Below, piece after piece: positions 26,444 to 33,926 of a stretch of DNA of 64,000 bases (positions are counted from its first letter, which is position 1; the number at the start of each line of letters is the position of its first letter). The notes below the pieces were generated by a model, which did no database searches, was not told the origin of the DNA, and saw only the letters and a list, made by a program, of their open reading frames with translations. This DNA is from Flavobacterium sp. 83 (GTDB lineage Bacteria; Bacteroidota; Bacteroidia; Flavobacteriales; Flavobacteriaceae), in NCBI RefSeq assembly GCF_000744835.1, contig NZ_JQMS01000001.1, positions 2,356,001 to 2,420,000 on the forward strand. The letters run 5' to 3'. The position numbers and the translations under genes are program-made.

Positions 26444-27834
26444 AAAACAATTTAGAACATAGCGAAGCTGCAGCAATTTTTAATAAAGATGTTAAACGGG
26501 TCGATTGGCATGATGAAACGCTTTGGTTTGTTCGTGAAAAAAGAGATAAAGCGGCGCATCAAATTCCCGAATGGGAATTACTAAGAGAAATGGCTTCAGA
26601 GATTAAGAATAATGTGCTTTCGAATATTCATGATTATTTACTTGAATTTGAATCGAATGCTCAGAAAAACGGAATCGTAGTTCATTGGGCTGCAGATGCA
26701 GAGGAACACAATAAAATAGTCCATTCCATAATGGAAAAACATGGCGTGAAGCAGATGGTGAAATCTAAATCAATGCTTACCGAAGAATGCCATTTGAATG
26801 AATATTTATCCGAAAAAGGAATTGATGTAATCGATTCAGATTTAGGAGAACGTATTGTTCAGCTTAGAAAAGAACCACCAAGTCATATTGTTTTGCCTGC
26901 GATTCACCTTAAAAAAGAAGATGTAAGTGAAACTTTTCACGAACACCTTGGAACTGAAAAAGGAAATAATGACCCACAATATTTAACCGAAGCCGCGCGA
27001 TTGCACTTACGAGATACGTTCTTAACCAGAAAAGTAGCTTTGACAGGAGTTAATTTTGCCATTGCTGAAACGGGTGAAATTGTGGTTTGTACCAATGAAG
27101 GAAATGCGGATATGGGGGCGCATCTAGCTGATGTACATATTGCCTGTATGGGTTTTGAAAAAATAATTCCGCAACGCAAACATCTGAGTGTTTTTCTTAG
27201 ATTATTGGCAAGAAGTGCAACCGGACAACCCATTACAACTTTTTCGAGTCATTTCAAAAAACCAAGAGACGGTAAAGAAATGCATATTGTTATTGTCGAT
27301 AATGGCAGAACTACCCAATTAGGCAGGGAAGATTTCAGAAATTCATTGAAATGTATCCGTTGTGGGGCTTGTATGAATACCTGTCCCGTTTATAGACGCA
27401 GCGGGGGTCACAGTTATCATAATGCAGTAGCGGGACCTATTGGTTCTATATTGGCACCCAATCTCGACATGAATAAAAATGCCGATTTGCCTTTTGCCAG
27501 TACACTTTGCGGTTCGTGTACTAATGTTTGTCCGGTAAAAATTGATATTCATGATCAATTGTATAAATGGCGTCAGGTATTGGTAAAAGAAGGGCATGCG
27601 CCATTAGGAAAAACAATTGCGATGAATGGAATGGCAACTGTTTTAGCCAATCCAATGGTTTTTGATTTAGCTGGGAAAGTGGGTCGATTTGTAATGAAAA
27701 ACATACCCGTTCTGGTTAATAACAGCCTTAATCCTTGGTATAAACAACGTGAAATGCCTGCACCACCAAACGAATCATTTAGAGAATGGTACAAGAAAAA
27801 TGGTACAGAATTTAATAACAAAAACAATGAGTAG
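26440..27834 (+). CDS. lutB: LutB-type L-lactate oxidation subunit (LUD domain plus two 4Fe-4S)
   Basis: 464 residues from ATG 26440, whose ATGA overlaps the lutA stop. The frame is open further upstream, but that part duplicates the lutA end in another frame and has no family match. The N-terminal two thirds is the LUD domain (LTGVNFAIAETGEIVVCTNEGN). It is followed by two ferredoxin-type clusters: CIRCGACMNTCPVY starting at residue 305 and CGSCTNVCPV starting at about 357. It is the central electron-transfer subunit of LutABC. The C-terminus ends with the usual REWYKKNG stretch. It overlaps lutC by 8 bp. Confidence 0.95.
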   Translation: MKNNLEHSEAAAIFNKDVKRVDWHDETLWFVREKRDKAAHQIPEWELLREMASEIKNNVLSNIHDYLLEFESNAQKNGIVVHWAADAEEHNKIVHSIMEKHGVKQMVKSKSMLTEECHLNEYLSEKGIDVIDSDLGERIVQLRKEPPSHIVLPAIHLKKEDVSETFHEHLGTEKGNNDPQYLTEAARLHLRDTFLTRKVALTGVNFAIAETGEIVVCTNEGNADMGAHLADVHIACMGFEKIIPQRKHLSVFLRLLARSATGQPITTFSSHFKKPRDGKEMHIVIVDNGRTTQLGREDFRNSLKCIRCGACMNTCPVYRRSGGHSYHNAVAGPIGSILAPNLDMNKNADLPFASTLCGSCTNVCPVKIDIHDQLYKWRQVLVKEGHAPLGKTIAMNGMATVLANPMVFDLAGKVGRFVMKNIPVLVNNSLNPWYKQREMPAPPNESFREWYKKNGTEFNNKNNE

Positions 27835-28414
27835 CAGAACTATTATTTTAGAAAAAATAAAACAAAACCAACCGACCGCTACCAGTGTATTACCTAATTT
27901 AGATATTTTAGGATTGGAAGCTTTTGATGTACTTGAAAAATACAAAACCGTATTGAAGGGCATTGGCGGAGACTTTCTTGAAGTCAAAGATTATGATGCT
28001 GTGATTGATTTTGTCAAAAAAAACTATGCGCTTGATAAAAGAATAATTACAACTCTTCCAGAGCTTTCTGAAATTGCTGATACTGATTGGTTTAATGATG
28101 AACCACATACATTAGAAAATGTAGAATTAACTTTAATCAAAGCACATTTTGGCGTTGCAGAGAATTCTGCTCTTTGGGTAACTGATGCTTTATTAGGACA
28201 AAGAGTTACCGCTTTTATAACACAATATTTGGCAATTGTAGTGCATAAAAAAGATATTGTTGCAACAATGCATCAAGGGTATGACCGAATCGGGGATCAA
28301 GAATATGGTTTTGGAACTTTCATAGCCGGACCTTCAAAAACAGCCGATATTGAACAATCATTAGTTTTAGGAGCTCATGGAGCAAGAGGATTAATAGTGT
28401 TTATTATGGATTGA
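27827..28414 (+). CDS. lutC: LutC-type L-lactate oxidation subunit (LUD domain)
   Basis: 195 residues from ATG 27827, overlapping the lutB stop by 8 bp. Earlier in-frame starts lie inside lutB and are unlikely. The LUD domain shows FGVAENSALWV, the IVVHKKDIV stretch and the terminal SKTADIEQSLVLGAHGARGL motif typical of LutC/YkgG. With LutA and LutB it should complete L-lactate to pyruvate oxidation. It is the last gene of the rhaT-lutC unit. No clear terminator follows. Confidence 0.94.
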   Translation: MSSRTIILEKIKQNQPTATSVLPNLDILGLEAFDVLEKYKTVLKGIGGDFLEVKDYDAVIDFVKKNYALDKRIITTLPELSEIADTDWFNDEPHTLENVELTLIKAHFGVAENSALWVTDALLGQRVTAFITQYLAIVVHKKDIVATMHQGYDRIGDQEYGFGTFIAGPSKTADIEQSLVLGAHGARGLIVFIMD

Positions 28415-28756
28415 TTTTTCTGTTTTATGATAGAAATCAAATAACCATCCTATCAGAATTAAATCTTCTAAAAAAGTGATAATCTTTTAGGGGTATTTTT
28501 TAGGAATAGGCATTGTCGTAGCTGTGATTTCTTTCTGATATTCTGCTGGGCACTTTTCTTAGTATTGAAAGTTGGAATCTCTGTCATTGTACTTTCCGAA
28601 GCTAATTTATGACAGAACATTTTTAATCCTTAGTTTACTCTTTTCATCTTTCCTTTTTCTAATTATTTAATACTACAAAAACTACAATATTTCAAGTTAT
28701 TTATTCGTAAATTAGCAATGGCTATTGCCACAATAATTAACTTAATATTTGCTATT
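28415..28756. other. Intergenic region after lutC
   Basis: 342 bp with no gene, strong hairpin or repeat that I can support. A weak pairing between GTTTTATGATAG and CCATCCTATCAG near the lutC end is too poor to call a terminator. Confidence 0.4.
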
Positions 28757-29239
28757 ATGAAAAATCTAGGCCTTTTTTGTTTCTTGCTTGCTTCTATTGG
28801 CTTCCAAAGTTGTAAAAAAAATCAAAGTGAAAAAGTTGTTGAAGGTACGCAAGTTCAGGTTGAAAAACCGGTAAGTGTTCAGTGTTATAGAGCTTTGTAT
28901 CAAGAGGATACTATTGAATTAAAAATGAATACTTTAAAAAATGGAAAGATAACCGGAGATATGGTTATGAAATTTTTTAATATGCCGAAAAAGGTTGGTA
29001 AGATAGCCGGGGAATTTCGTGGAGATACATTATTTGCTAGCTATACATTTATTCAAGGAACATATGACAAAGTGACCTATAAAAATCCAATGGCATTTTT
29101 AAAGCGCGGAAATGAACTTATTTTAGGTAATGGAAAAATAGAAACGACTATGGGAGCCTCTTATTTTGTTAAAGGTGAACCTATAGATTTTGAACGTGTG
29201 AAATTTAAGTTATCAACTGTTGACTGCGAGGGTAAATAA
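28757..29239 (+). CDS. Small putative lipoprotein of unknown function
   Basis: 160 residues from ATG 28757 (MKNLGLFCFLLASIGFQSC). The signal ends at a Cys followed by KKN, a usual Bacteroidota lipobox even though the -3 position is Phe. An in-frame ATG at 28718 would place extra hydrophobic residues before the lysine and is less likely. The mature part is mostly beta-strand-like (VQCYRALYQEDTIELKMN, GKIAGEFRGDTLFASYTF). I do not recognise a named family with confidence. It stands alone between the lut genes and the IS remnant. Confidence 0.75.
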   Translation: MKNLGLFCFLLASIGFQSCKKNQSEKVVEGTQVQVEKPVSVQCYRALYQEDTIELKMNTLKNGKITGDMVMKFFNMPKKVGKIAGEFRGDTLFASYTFIQGTYDKVTYKNPMAFLKRGNELILGNGKIETTMGASYFVKGEPIDFERVKFKLSTVDCEGK

Positions 29240-29371
29240 TTAAATTTACCCGAACAATATTTATAAAAACACCTGTATGAATTTGTTGTATTTTGTCAAC
29301 TTTTTCACGGTTTATTTATAAAAATGACAAACTCTTACTTCTTTAAAACGATAATATTACAACTCATTTTT

Positions 29372-30059
29372 AATCCTGTTATTGGTTTACAATAATAGGA
29401 TTTTTCATATAATAATTATTTCATAATTTTCCTGCTTTTATATTATTTTGATGAACATGATTTGGAGTTAGATTGCCGATACTCATATGTGGTCTTTCAT
29501 TGTTGTATAATTGAACAACAGCACTTAATAATTCTTTAGCTTCTCCTAAATCATCTACCTGATAATCATTAAGTATTCTTCTTTTATAATACCATTTACT
29601 CTTTCTGCAATAGCATTCTCTAGAGGGTCTCCATTTTCTGTCATACTAATTCCTATGTTATTGCTTTCTAAAAGCTTTACATACATGTCGCTGCAATACT
29701 GCATTCCTCGATCAAGTATGGTGCGTGAGTTGGAAATTGCAATCTGGCCTCTTCTTTAGCCCTGAGATTGCCATTTTCAATGCTCCCATGGTTTGGGCGG
29801 CTTCCATAGTTTGTGCTTCATGATAGCCGACAACTTTTCTAGAATAGGCATCGGTTATAAAACTGATGTAAACAAATCCACTTGAGATTTTCCAAACGGT
29901 GTTTTACTTCAACTTCACGTCTGGTTAGAGAACCAGTTAAATAATCATTACATACAAATCTCTTAAATTCTTCCGAATATTTTGATTGCCATTTTGATGA
30001 ATATTCCTTTGAATATCTTTCCATATTTTTACACTTTTTTGTAAACCTATTTTAGGACA
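29372..30059 (-). mobile_element. Degenerate, internally deleted IS3-family element
   Basis: The ends are inverted relatives: inward from 30059 TGTCCTAAAATAGGTTTACA, and inward from about 29372 ATCCTGTTATTGGTTTACA; 15 of 20 aligned positions agree. On the minus strand an orfA start (from 30024; SKWQSKYSEEFKRFVCNDYL) breaks off and joins the orfB integrase core out of frame (SGFVYISFITDAYSRKVVGYH). HH-DRG and an IAERVNG motif with the last catalytic Glu remain, as does the C-terminal YNNERPHMSIGNLTPN. Length is about 690 bp against the usual 1.2-1.3 kb. No target duplication is visible. It cannot encode an active transposase. Confidence 0.8.
29429..30024 (-). pseudogene. IS3-family transposase remnant (orfA/orfB, frameshifted)
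   Basis: OrfA begins MERYSKEYSSKWQ at 30024 and is intact for about 44 residues up to REVEVKH. A deletion of several hundred bp then fuses it to orfB in another frame. OrfB keeps ITDAYSRKVVGY but has a frameshift at HHT/LDRG (an extra T gives a stop) and a second one at KEEYL/NDYQV (one base missing). Its last residues PNHVHQ end near 29430. The first catalytic Asp is lost with the deletion; the second Asp (DRG) and final Glu remain. The orfA piece alone would read as a 61-residue protein but is not a real gene. Confidence 0.8.
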
Positions 30060-30126
30060 AGACAGTTTCTCCGTTCTGATTTTTCTTGTCTCCTTTTAGG
30101 TAGAAGGTCACTTTTTGTTTTTTCAT
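30060..30126 (-). pseudogene. Tyrosine-recombinase-like integrase N-terminal stub
   Basis: Reading on the minus strand from ATG 30126, KKQKVTFYLKGDKKNQNGE resembles the beginning of the arm-binding domain of Bacteroidota tyrosine integrases (pattern KVTF.L..DK.NKNGE.PIYLR). The frame runs straight into the IS left end at 30059 and stops there, so the gene was cut after about 22 codons. A -7 box TACGTTTG (30155-30148) lies at the right distance upstream. No continuation was recognised beyond the other IS end. The call rests on a short stretch. Confidence 0.5.
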
Positions 30127-30370
30127 GTTTTACGTTTTAAATTTTCACAAACGTACTTTTGAAAGTTTACCAGCTCTAGTTATAGTTGGCAATTGTCAAC
30201 TTTTGGTACATTAATTTGCGTATAGATTTATGGGGTACCAAATAGGGTACCTGTCGAATCCGATTTAAAGTGTACAATGAAATTAGGTTCCATTTTACAA
30301 TTCAATTAGGTTTAACTCTTAGGTGCTGTAAAATAAGGGATTTTGTAAATAAAGGAAAGTATTGAAATGT

Positions 30371-30396
30371 AAAAAGCCCCTCATTGAGGGGCTTTT
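30371..30396 (-). terminator. Terminator of tRNA-Ser
   Basis: AAAAGCCCCTCA (30372-30383) and its complement TGAGGGGCTTTT (30385-30396) form a perfect hairpin with a minimal loop, only 3 nt downstream of the tRNA 3' end on the minus strand. A/T runs at both edges permit termination. Confidence 0.85.
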
Positions 30397-30398
30397 CG

Positions 30399-30483
30399 CG
30401 GAGAAAGAGGGATTCGAACCCCCGGACCTGTTACAGTCAACAGTTTTCAAGACTGCCGCATTCGACCGCTCTGCCATTTCTCC
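30399..30483 (-). tRNA. tRNA-Ser (anticodon UGA)
   Basis: On the minus strand GGAGAAA (from 30483) pairs with TTTCTCC near the 3' end. The D stem AGCGGTC region, an anticodon loop CTTGAAA with anticodon TGA, a long variable arm and the T loop GGTTCGAATCC are all present. Length 85 nt with the discriminator base G; CCA is not encoded. The long extra arm and the anticodon identify serine. It is the likely anchor of the integrase remnant nearby. Confidence 0.95.
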
Positions 30484-30515
30484 AGTATGTCGCTTTCATT
30501 ACCTGATTGCGAGTG

Positions 30516-30547
30516 CAAATATAAGAACCTTTTTTGGTTATGCAAAT
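30516..30547 (-). promoter_or_regulatory. Bacteroidota-type promoter of tRNA-Ser
   Basis: On the minus strand TTTG (30546-30543), a 19-nt spacer and TATATTTG (30523-30516), a full match to the -33 / -7 TAnnTTTG consensus. The start of transcription would be some 20-25 nt before the tRNA 5' end at 30483. Confidence 0.7.
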
Positions 30548-30649
30548 GTATTTTTAGAAAAAAAGCATCTATTTTTAGGACTATTTTTTAAATGTTTCAT
30601 TTTCTATGCTTTAGAAGTAATTTTTTTTTAAAAAAAATAGCAAATAGGT

Positions 30650-31783
30650 TTAGTACTTTACATATTCGGTTATTTCTAACCCATATCCAATCATACCGAC
30701 ACGTTTTGTTCCTTCAGTATTTGATACTAATCTGATTTTTGAGATGTCAATATCATGTAATATTTGAGCCCCAATTCCAAAATCTTTACTATCGATAACA
30801 ATTTTAGGCGCTTTCATTTCTCCAGTTTCCTGTAGCGATTTCAATTCAGTGAGACGACTTAATAAATTAATAGATTGCATATCCTGATTAATAAATATAA
30901 AAGCCCCTTTGCCGTGCTCGTTAATGACCTTAAACATATCGTCAAGTTGTTGGTCAACATTATTTGTTAAGGTTCCCAATAAGTCATTGTTAACTTGTGA
31001 AGAATGAATTCGGGTTAAAATAGGGTCTCCTAAATTCCAATTTCCTTTTGTTAAAGCAATATGAATTTGTTTGTTAGTTGTTTGTTGGTATGCACGTAGT
31101 CTAAATGTACCAAAACGCGTATCAATGTCAAAATCTTCTTTTTTAACAATCAAACTATCGTGTTGCATGCGGTATGCTACTAAATCTTCGATAGAAACTA
31201 ATTTTAAATCGAATTTTTTAGCCACTTTTACTAATTGTGGTAAGCGAGCCATAGAACCATCTTCGTTCATGATTTCTACAATTACTCCAGCTGATTTAAA
31301 ACCTGCTAAACGAGCAAAATCGATCGCAGCTTCAGTATGTCCAGTTCTTCGTAATACACCACCTTGTTTAGCTATAAGCGGGAATATATGCCCTGGTCGT
31401 GCTAAATCATGTGGTTTTGTTTTTGAATCAACTAGAGATAAAATAGTTTTGGCCCTGTCGGCAGCTGATATTCCTGTAGTTACTCCGTTTCCTCTTAAAT
31501 CTACTGAAACTGTAAAAGCAGTTTCCATAGGATCAGTATTATTGCTCACCATTACATGCAGTCCTAGTTCTTTACATCGGCTTTCTGTCAATGGAGCGCA
31601 TATTAATCCACGACCGTGTGTAGCCATGAAATTAATCATTTCTGGTGTCACTTTTTCGGCTGCAGCCAAAAAATCTCCCTCATTCTCTCGATCTTCATCG
31701 TCAACAACAATAATAATTTTTCCTTGACGAATATCTTCAATTGCCTCTTCTATTGTATTGAGTTGTATTTTATTTGTAACCAT
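30650..31783 (-). CDS. ribB: 3,4-dihydroxy-2-butanone-4-phosphate synthase with degenerate GTP cyclohydrolase II domain
   Basis: 377 residues with a RibBA layout. Residues 1-205 are an intact RibB domain: DDEDRENEGD (28-37), THGRGLI, TGISAADRA, RPGHIFPL and GHTEAAIDFARLAG. It makes the four-carbon riboflavin precursor from ribulose-5-phosphate. Residues about 220-377 align with GTP cyclohydrolase II, but the three zinc cysteines are replaced (Q263, N274, V276 in the segment starting HSSQVNND) and the usual RQEGRGIGL reads NQDMQSINL. This half should not bind zinc or open GTP. It may be structural. It is the last gene of the ftsK-lolA-lptF run, with 9 bp to the upstream permease gene. Confidence 0.92.
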   Translation of the reverse strand: MVTNKIQLNTIEEAIEDIRQGKIIIVVDDEDRENEGDFLAAAEKVTPEMINFMATHGRGLICAPLTESRCKELGLHVMVSNNTDPMETAFTVSVDLRGNGVTTGISAADRAKTILSLVDSKTKPHDLARPGHIFPLIAKQGGVLRRTGHTEAAIDFARLAGFKSAGVIVEIMNEDGSMARLPQLVKVAKKFDLKLVSIEDLVAYRMQHDSLIVKKEDFDIDTRFGTFRLRAYQQTTNKQIHIALTKGNWNLGDPILTRIHSSQVNNDLLGTLTNNVDQQLDDMFKVINEHGKGAFIFINQDMQSINLLSRLTELKSLQETGEMKAPKIVIDSKDFGIGAQILHDIDISKIRLVSNTEGTKRVGMIGYGLEITEYVKY

Positions 31784-31792
31784 GAGTGGTGT

Positions 31793-33226
31793 TTAATTTT
31801 GTGATGGAAATATTTTTTGAATTATTTTCTGAAATGGAGCCAGAATAACGTCTAAATTTATTAGTCCAATATCGTTTGTGGCTCGGTAAGACAAAAGGAC
31901 AGCTAATGGTGATAGAATTATGGATGACATCCAGGCCCCTAGAAAAGGAGTCAGACCATCTTCTTGTGAAATTCTTTTACCAAAAGTGTTTATAAAATGG
32001 AATGATATGAAAATTAAAACTGCAAAAATTATAGGAAGACCAAGACCTCCCTTTCGAATAATGGCTCCTAAAGGGGCTCCAATAAAAAACATTAGAAAAC
32101 AAGCAAACGAAATAACAAACTTGTCATAAAAAGCAAGCAAATGATTGTTTATGTTTTTACGTTTGTTTTTAAATTCGGTATTGCTGGCATCAATAGAATA
32201 TTTTGTGCTCGCCAGGTTACTAATAGCCAGATCTAAGATTTTAGATTTTTGATCATTGTTATACAAGGAAAGAATATTGTTGGGTAGTTTTTTGCTTTTT
32301 TTAAGTTGTTGTACTTTATTGTCTTTTGGGAAGGCTATTCGCTGATTCATATTTTCTGAAAAAGAAATAACATCAGTTTTTAAGTTTTTATGCAACGAAT
32401 CCAATGTGTAATTTAATTCGCTTACCGTAAGCATAGTATTGGTGTTAGCAATACTTTGGTCATTAACATCTACTTGATTTAATTTTGATAAATCAATATT
32501 GATTACATATTTTTTAAAGGAGCTTTTTGCAAATGGCATTTTACCTCGGTCCTCAAATTTTTTAGGAATTATATCTTCATAATAGTATCCGTCATTGAGT
32601 ACTAATTTTAAAATATTGGATTTATCATTGCTGATTAATTCTCCATTCTTAGCTTTAATAACTGTCTTGCTGCCATCACCAAGATTTGATTTTTTGTGAA
32701 TAGTGATACCAGTAAGGAAATTTCCGTTTTCTCCTGATTTTTTATTCACTTTTATATTGTAAAATCCCACATCGCTAAATTGCCCTTCTGCAATTGCCAA
32801 AGCGGGCTTAGCTTGCGCTATATTTTTTCTAAAATTGATAAATTTAAATTCAGCAAAAGGAATCACATTATTTGCAAAAAAAAACGCAATAATACTTAAT
32901 AAAAGAATGAAAATAGTCAAGCTTTTCATTGCTCTTTTTAAAGAAACACCAGCTGACTTCATGGCTGCCAGTTCATAATTTTCTGATAAATCACCAAAAG
33001 TCATTATAGAAGCCAATAAAACAGATAATGGTAAAACCAAAGGAATAATTCTAGGCATTGAAAAGCCCAGAAACTTGATTACCATCATAAAATCCAGATC
33101 TTTACCAGCTAATTCAGCTATAAATAACCAAACAGTCTGAAGTATAAAAATGAAAAATAGTATTACAAATACCGTGGTAAATGTAGTAAGGAATGTTTTT
33201 AATAAGTATTTGTCAAGAATTTTCAC
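31793..33226 (-). CDS. LptF/LptG family (YjgP/YjgQ) permease
   Basis: 477 residues. Three N-terminal helices with the family pattern LDKYLLKTFLTTF, the GFSMPRIIPLVLPLSVLLASIM stretch and LSENYELAAMKSAGVS, then a large periplasmic beta-jellyroll-like region (about 115-350) and three C-terminal helices (about 365-455). These proteins form the transmembrane part of the LPS-export ABC transporter, working with LptB. Bacteroidota genes of this type cannot be sorted easily into LptF or LptG, so no letter is given. It follows lolA by 6 bp and precedes ribB by 9 bp, an envelope-biogenesis operon. Confidence 0.9.
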   Translation of the reverse strand: MKILDKYLLKTFLTTFTTVFVILFFIFILQTVWLFIAELAGKDLDFMMVIKFLGFSMPRIIPLVLPLSVLLASIMTFGDLSENYELAAMKSAGVSLKRAMKSLTIFILLLSIIAFFFANNVIPFAEFKFINFRKNIAQAKPALAIAEGQFSDVGFYNIKVNKKSGENGNFLTGITIHKKSNLGDGSKTVIKAKNGELISNDKSNILKLVLNDGYYYEDIIPKKFEDRGKMPFAKSSFKKYVINIDLSKLNQVDVNDQSIANTNTMLTVSELNYTLDSLHKNLKTDVISFSENMNQRIAFPKDNKVQQLKKSKKLPNNILSLYNNDQKSKILDLAISNLASTKYSIDASNTEFKNKRKNINNHLLAFYDKFVISFACFLMFFIGAPLGAIIRKGGLGLPIIFAVLIFISFHFINTFGKRISQEDGLTPFLGAWMSSIILSPLAVLLSYRATNDIGLINLDVILAPFQKIIQKIFPSQN

Positions 33227-33232
33227 CTATAA

Positions 33233-33877
33233 TTAATCTAATTTATTGATGTAGTAATTTGGGTATTTACTTTCGGTAAAGGTAAATTGATTTTTTGATA
33301 AAGGTTGATTGGTTTTAAAAGAATTAACTGTTAAAGTAGTTTTCGTTCCTTTTTTACCCATTTCAATCAAATTATAAATGTGTTTAGTCTGCACATCAAT
33401 ACCTAATAATATTTCTTTTCTCTGATCTTTTGTATTGGTAGGAATCAATTTAATGTACTGAATTTTTCGACCCTTTACATCTTGCAACATATCCATATTG
33501 TATTTGTATCCAGAATTGAAAAAAGTTAATAATTTTGATGGTGTAATAGCATTATCGTCTTTATCATTTACTTTAGAAATGGTTATTTCTTCATCTTCAG
33601 GGACAATGGTATAGCTTTTTTTACCATCAAAAATTTTTGTAACACCCATGAAATTCAATACAAATTGATTGCCTTTCATGATTACATTTCCTTTGCTGTC
33701 TTGATTTATATTTTCTTTGGAATTATTCAAGGAATATTTAAAATCAATTACGATATTGTCATAACTTCTCACTTTTGCTGTAACTTGATCTAGAAGATCT
33801 TTTGCTTTTTTATCTTGTGCTTGTATAGAAAAACTAAAAAGTAATAAAGCGGTAATTTGAAAAAACATTTTGCTCAT
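33233..33877 (-). CDS. lolA: LolA-like outer-membrane lipoprotein carrier
   Basis: Periplasmic lipoprotein chaperone of the LolA fold. A signal peptide (FFQITALLLFSFSIQAQ) is followed by DKKAKDLLDQVTAKVRSYDNIVIDFKY, and the central IFDGKKSYTIVPEDEEITI is typical of the family. I chose the ATG at 33877, giving 214 residues, because it leaves a normal short n-region (MSKM). ATG 33922, 5 nt after the ftsK stop, is also possible and would add a 15-residue lysine-rich extension. Even longer starts would overlap ftsK. It is in the operon ftsK-lolA-lptF/G-ribB and should shuttle lipoproteins from the inner to the outer membrane. Confidence 0.85.
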   Translation of the reverse strand: MSKMFFQITALLLFSFSIQAQDKKAKDLLDQVTAKVRSYDNIVIDFKYSLNNSKENINQDSKGNVIMKGNQFVLNFMGVTKIFDGKKSYTIVPEDEEITISKVNDKDDNAITPSKLLTFFNSGYKYNMDMLQDVKGRKIQYIKLIPTNTKDQRKEILLGIDVQTKHIYNLIEMGKKGTKTTLTVNSFKTNQPLSKNQFTFTESKYPNYYINKLD

Positions 33878-33926
33878 TCCTTTTATATTATTTTTTTTTA
33901 ATGCTTGAATCGTTGATTTCATGTTG

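Noticed and set aside
29839..30024. A 61-residue protein on the minus strand
   Set aside because: Its first part is the orfA start of the IS remnant and the rest is the orfB core out of frame. It is a fusion created by deletion.
30205..30251. Three GGTAC copies as attachment sites of an island
   Set aside because: They are only 5-7 bp long and do not match the tRNA-Ser 3' end. They are mentioned only as context for the integrase stub.
30650..31783. A fully bifunctional RibBA
   Set aside because: The zinc cysteines and the catalytic loop of the cyclohydrolase half are replaced, so only the RibB activity is named.
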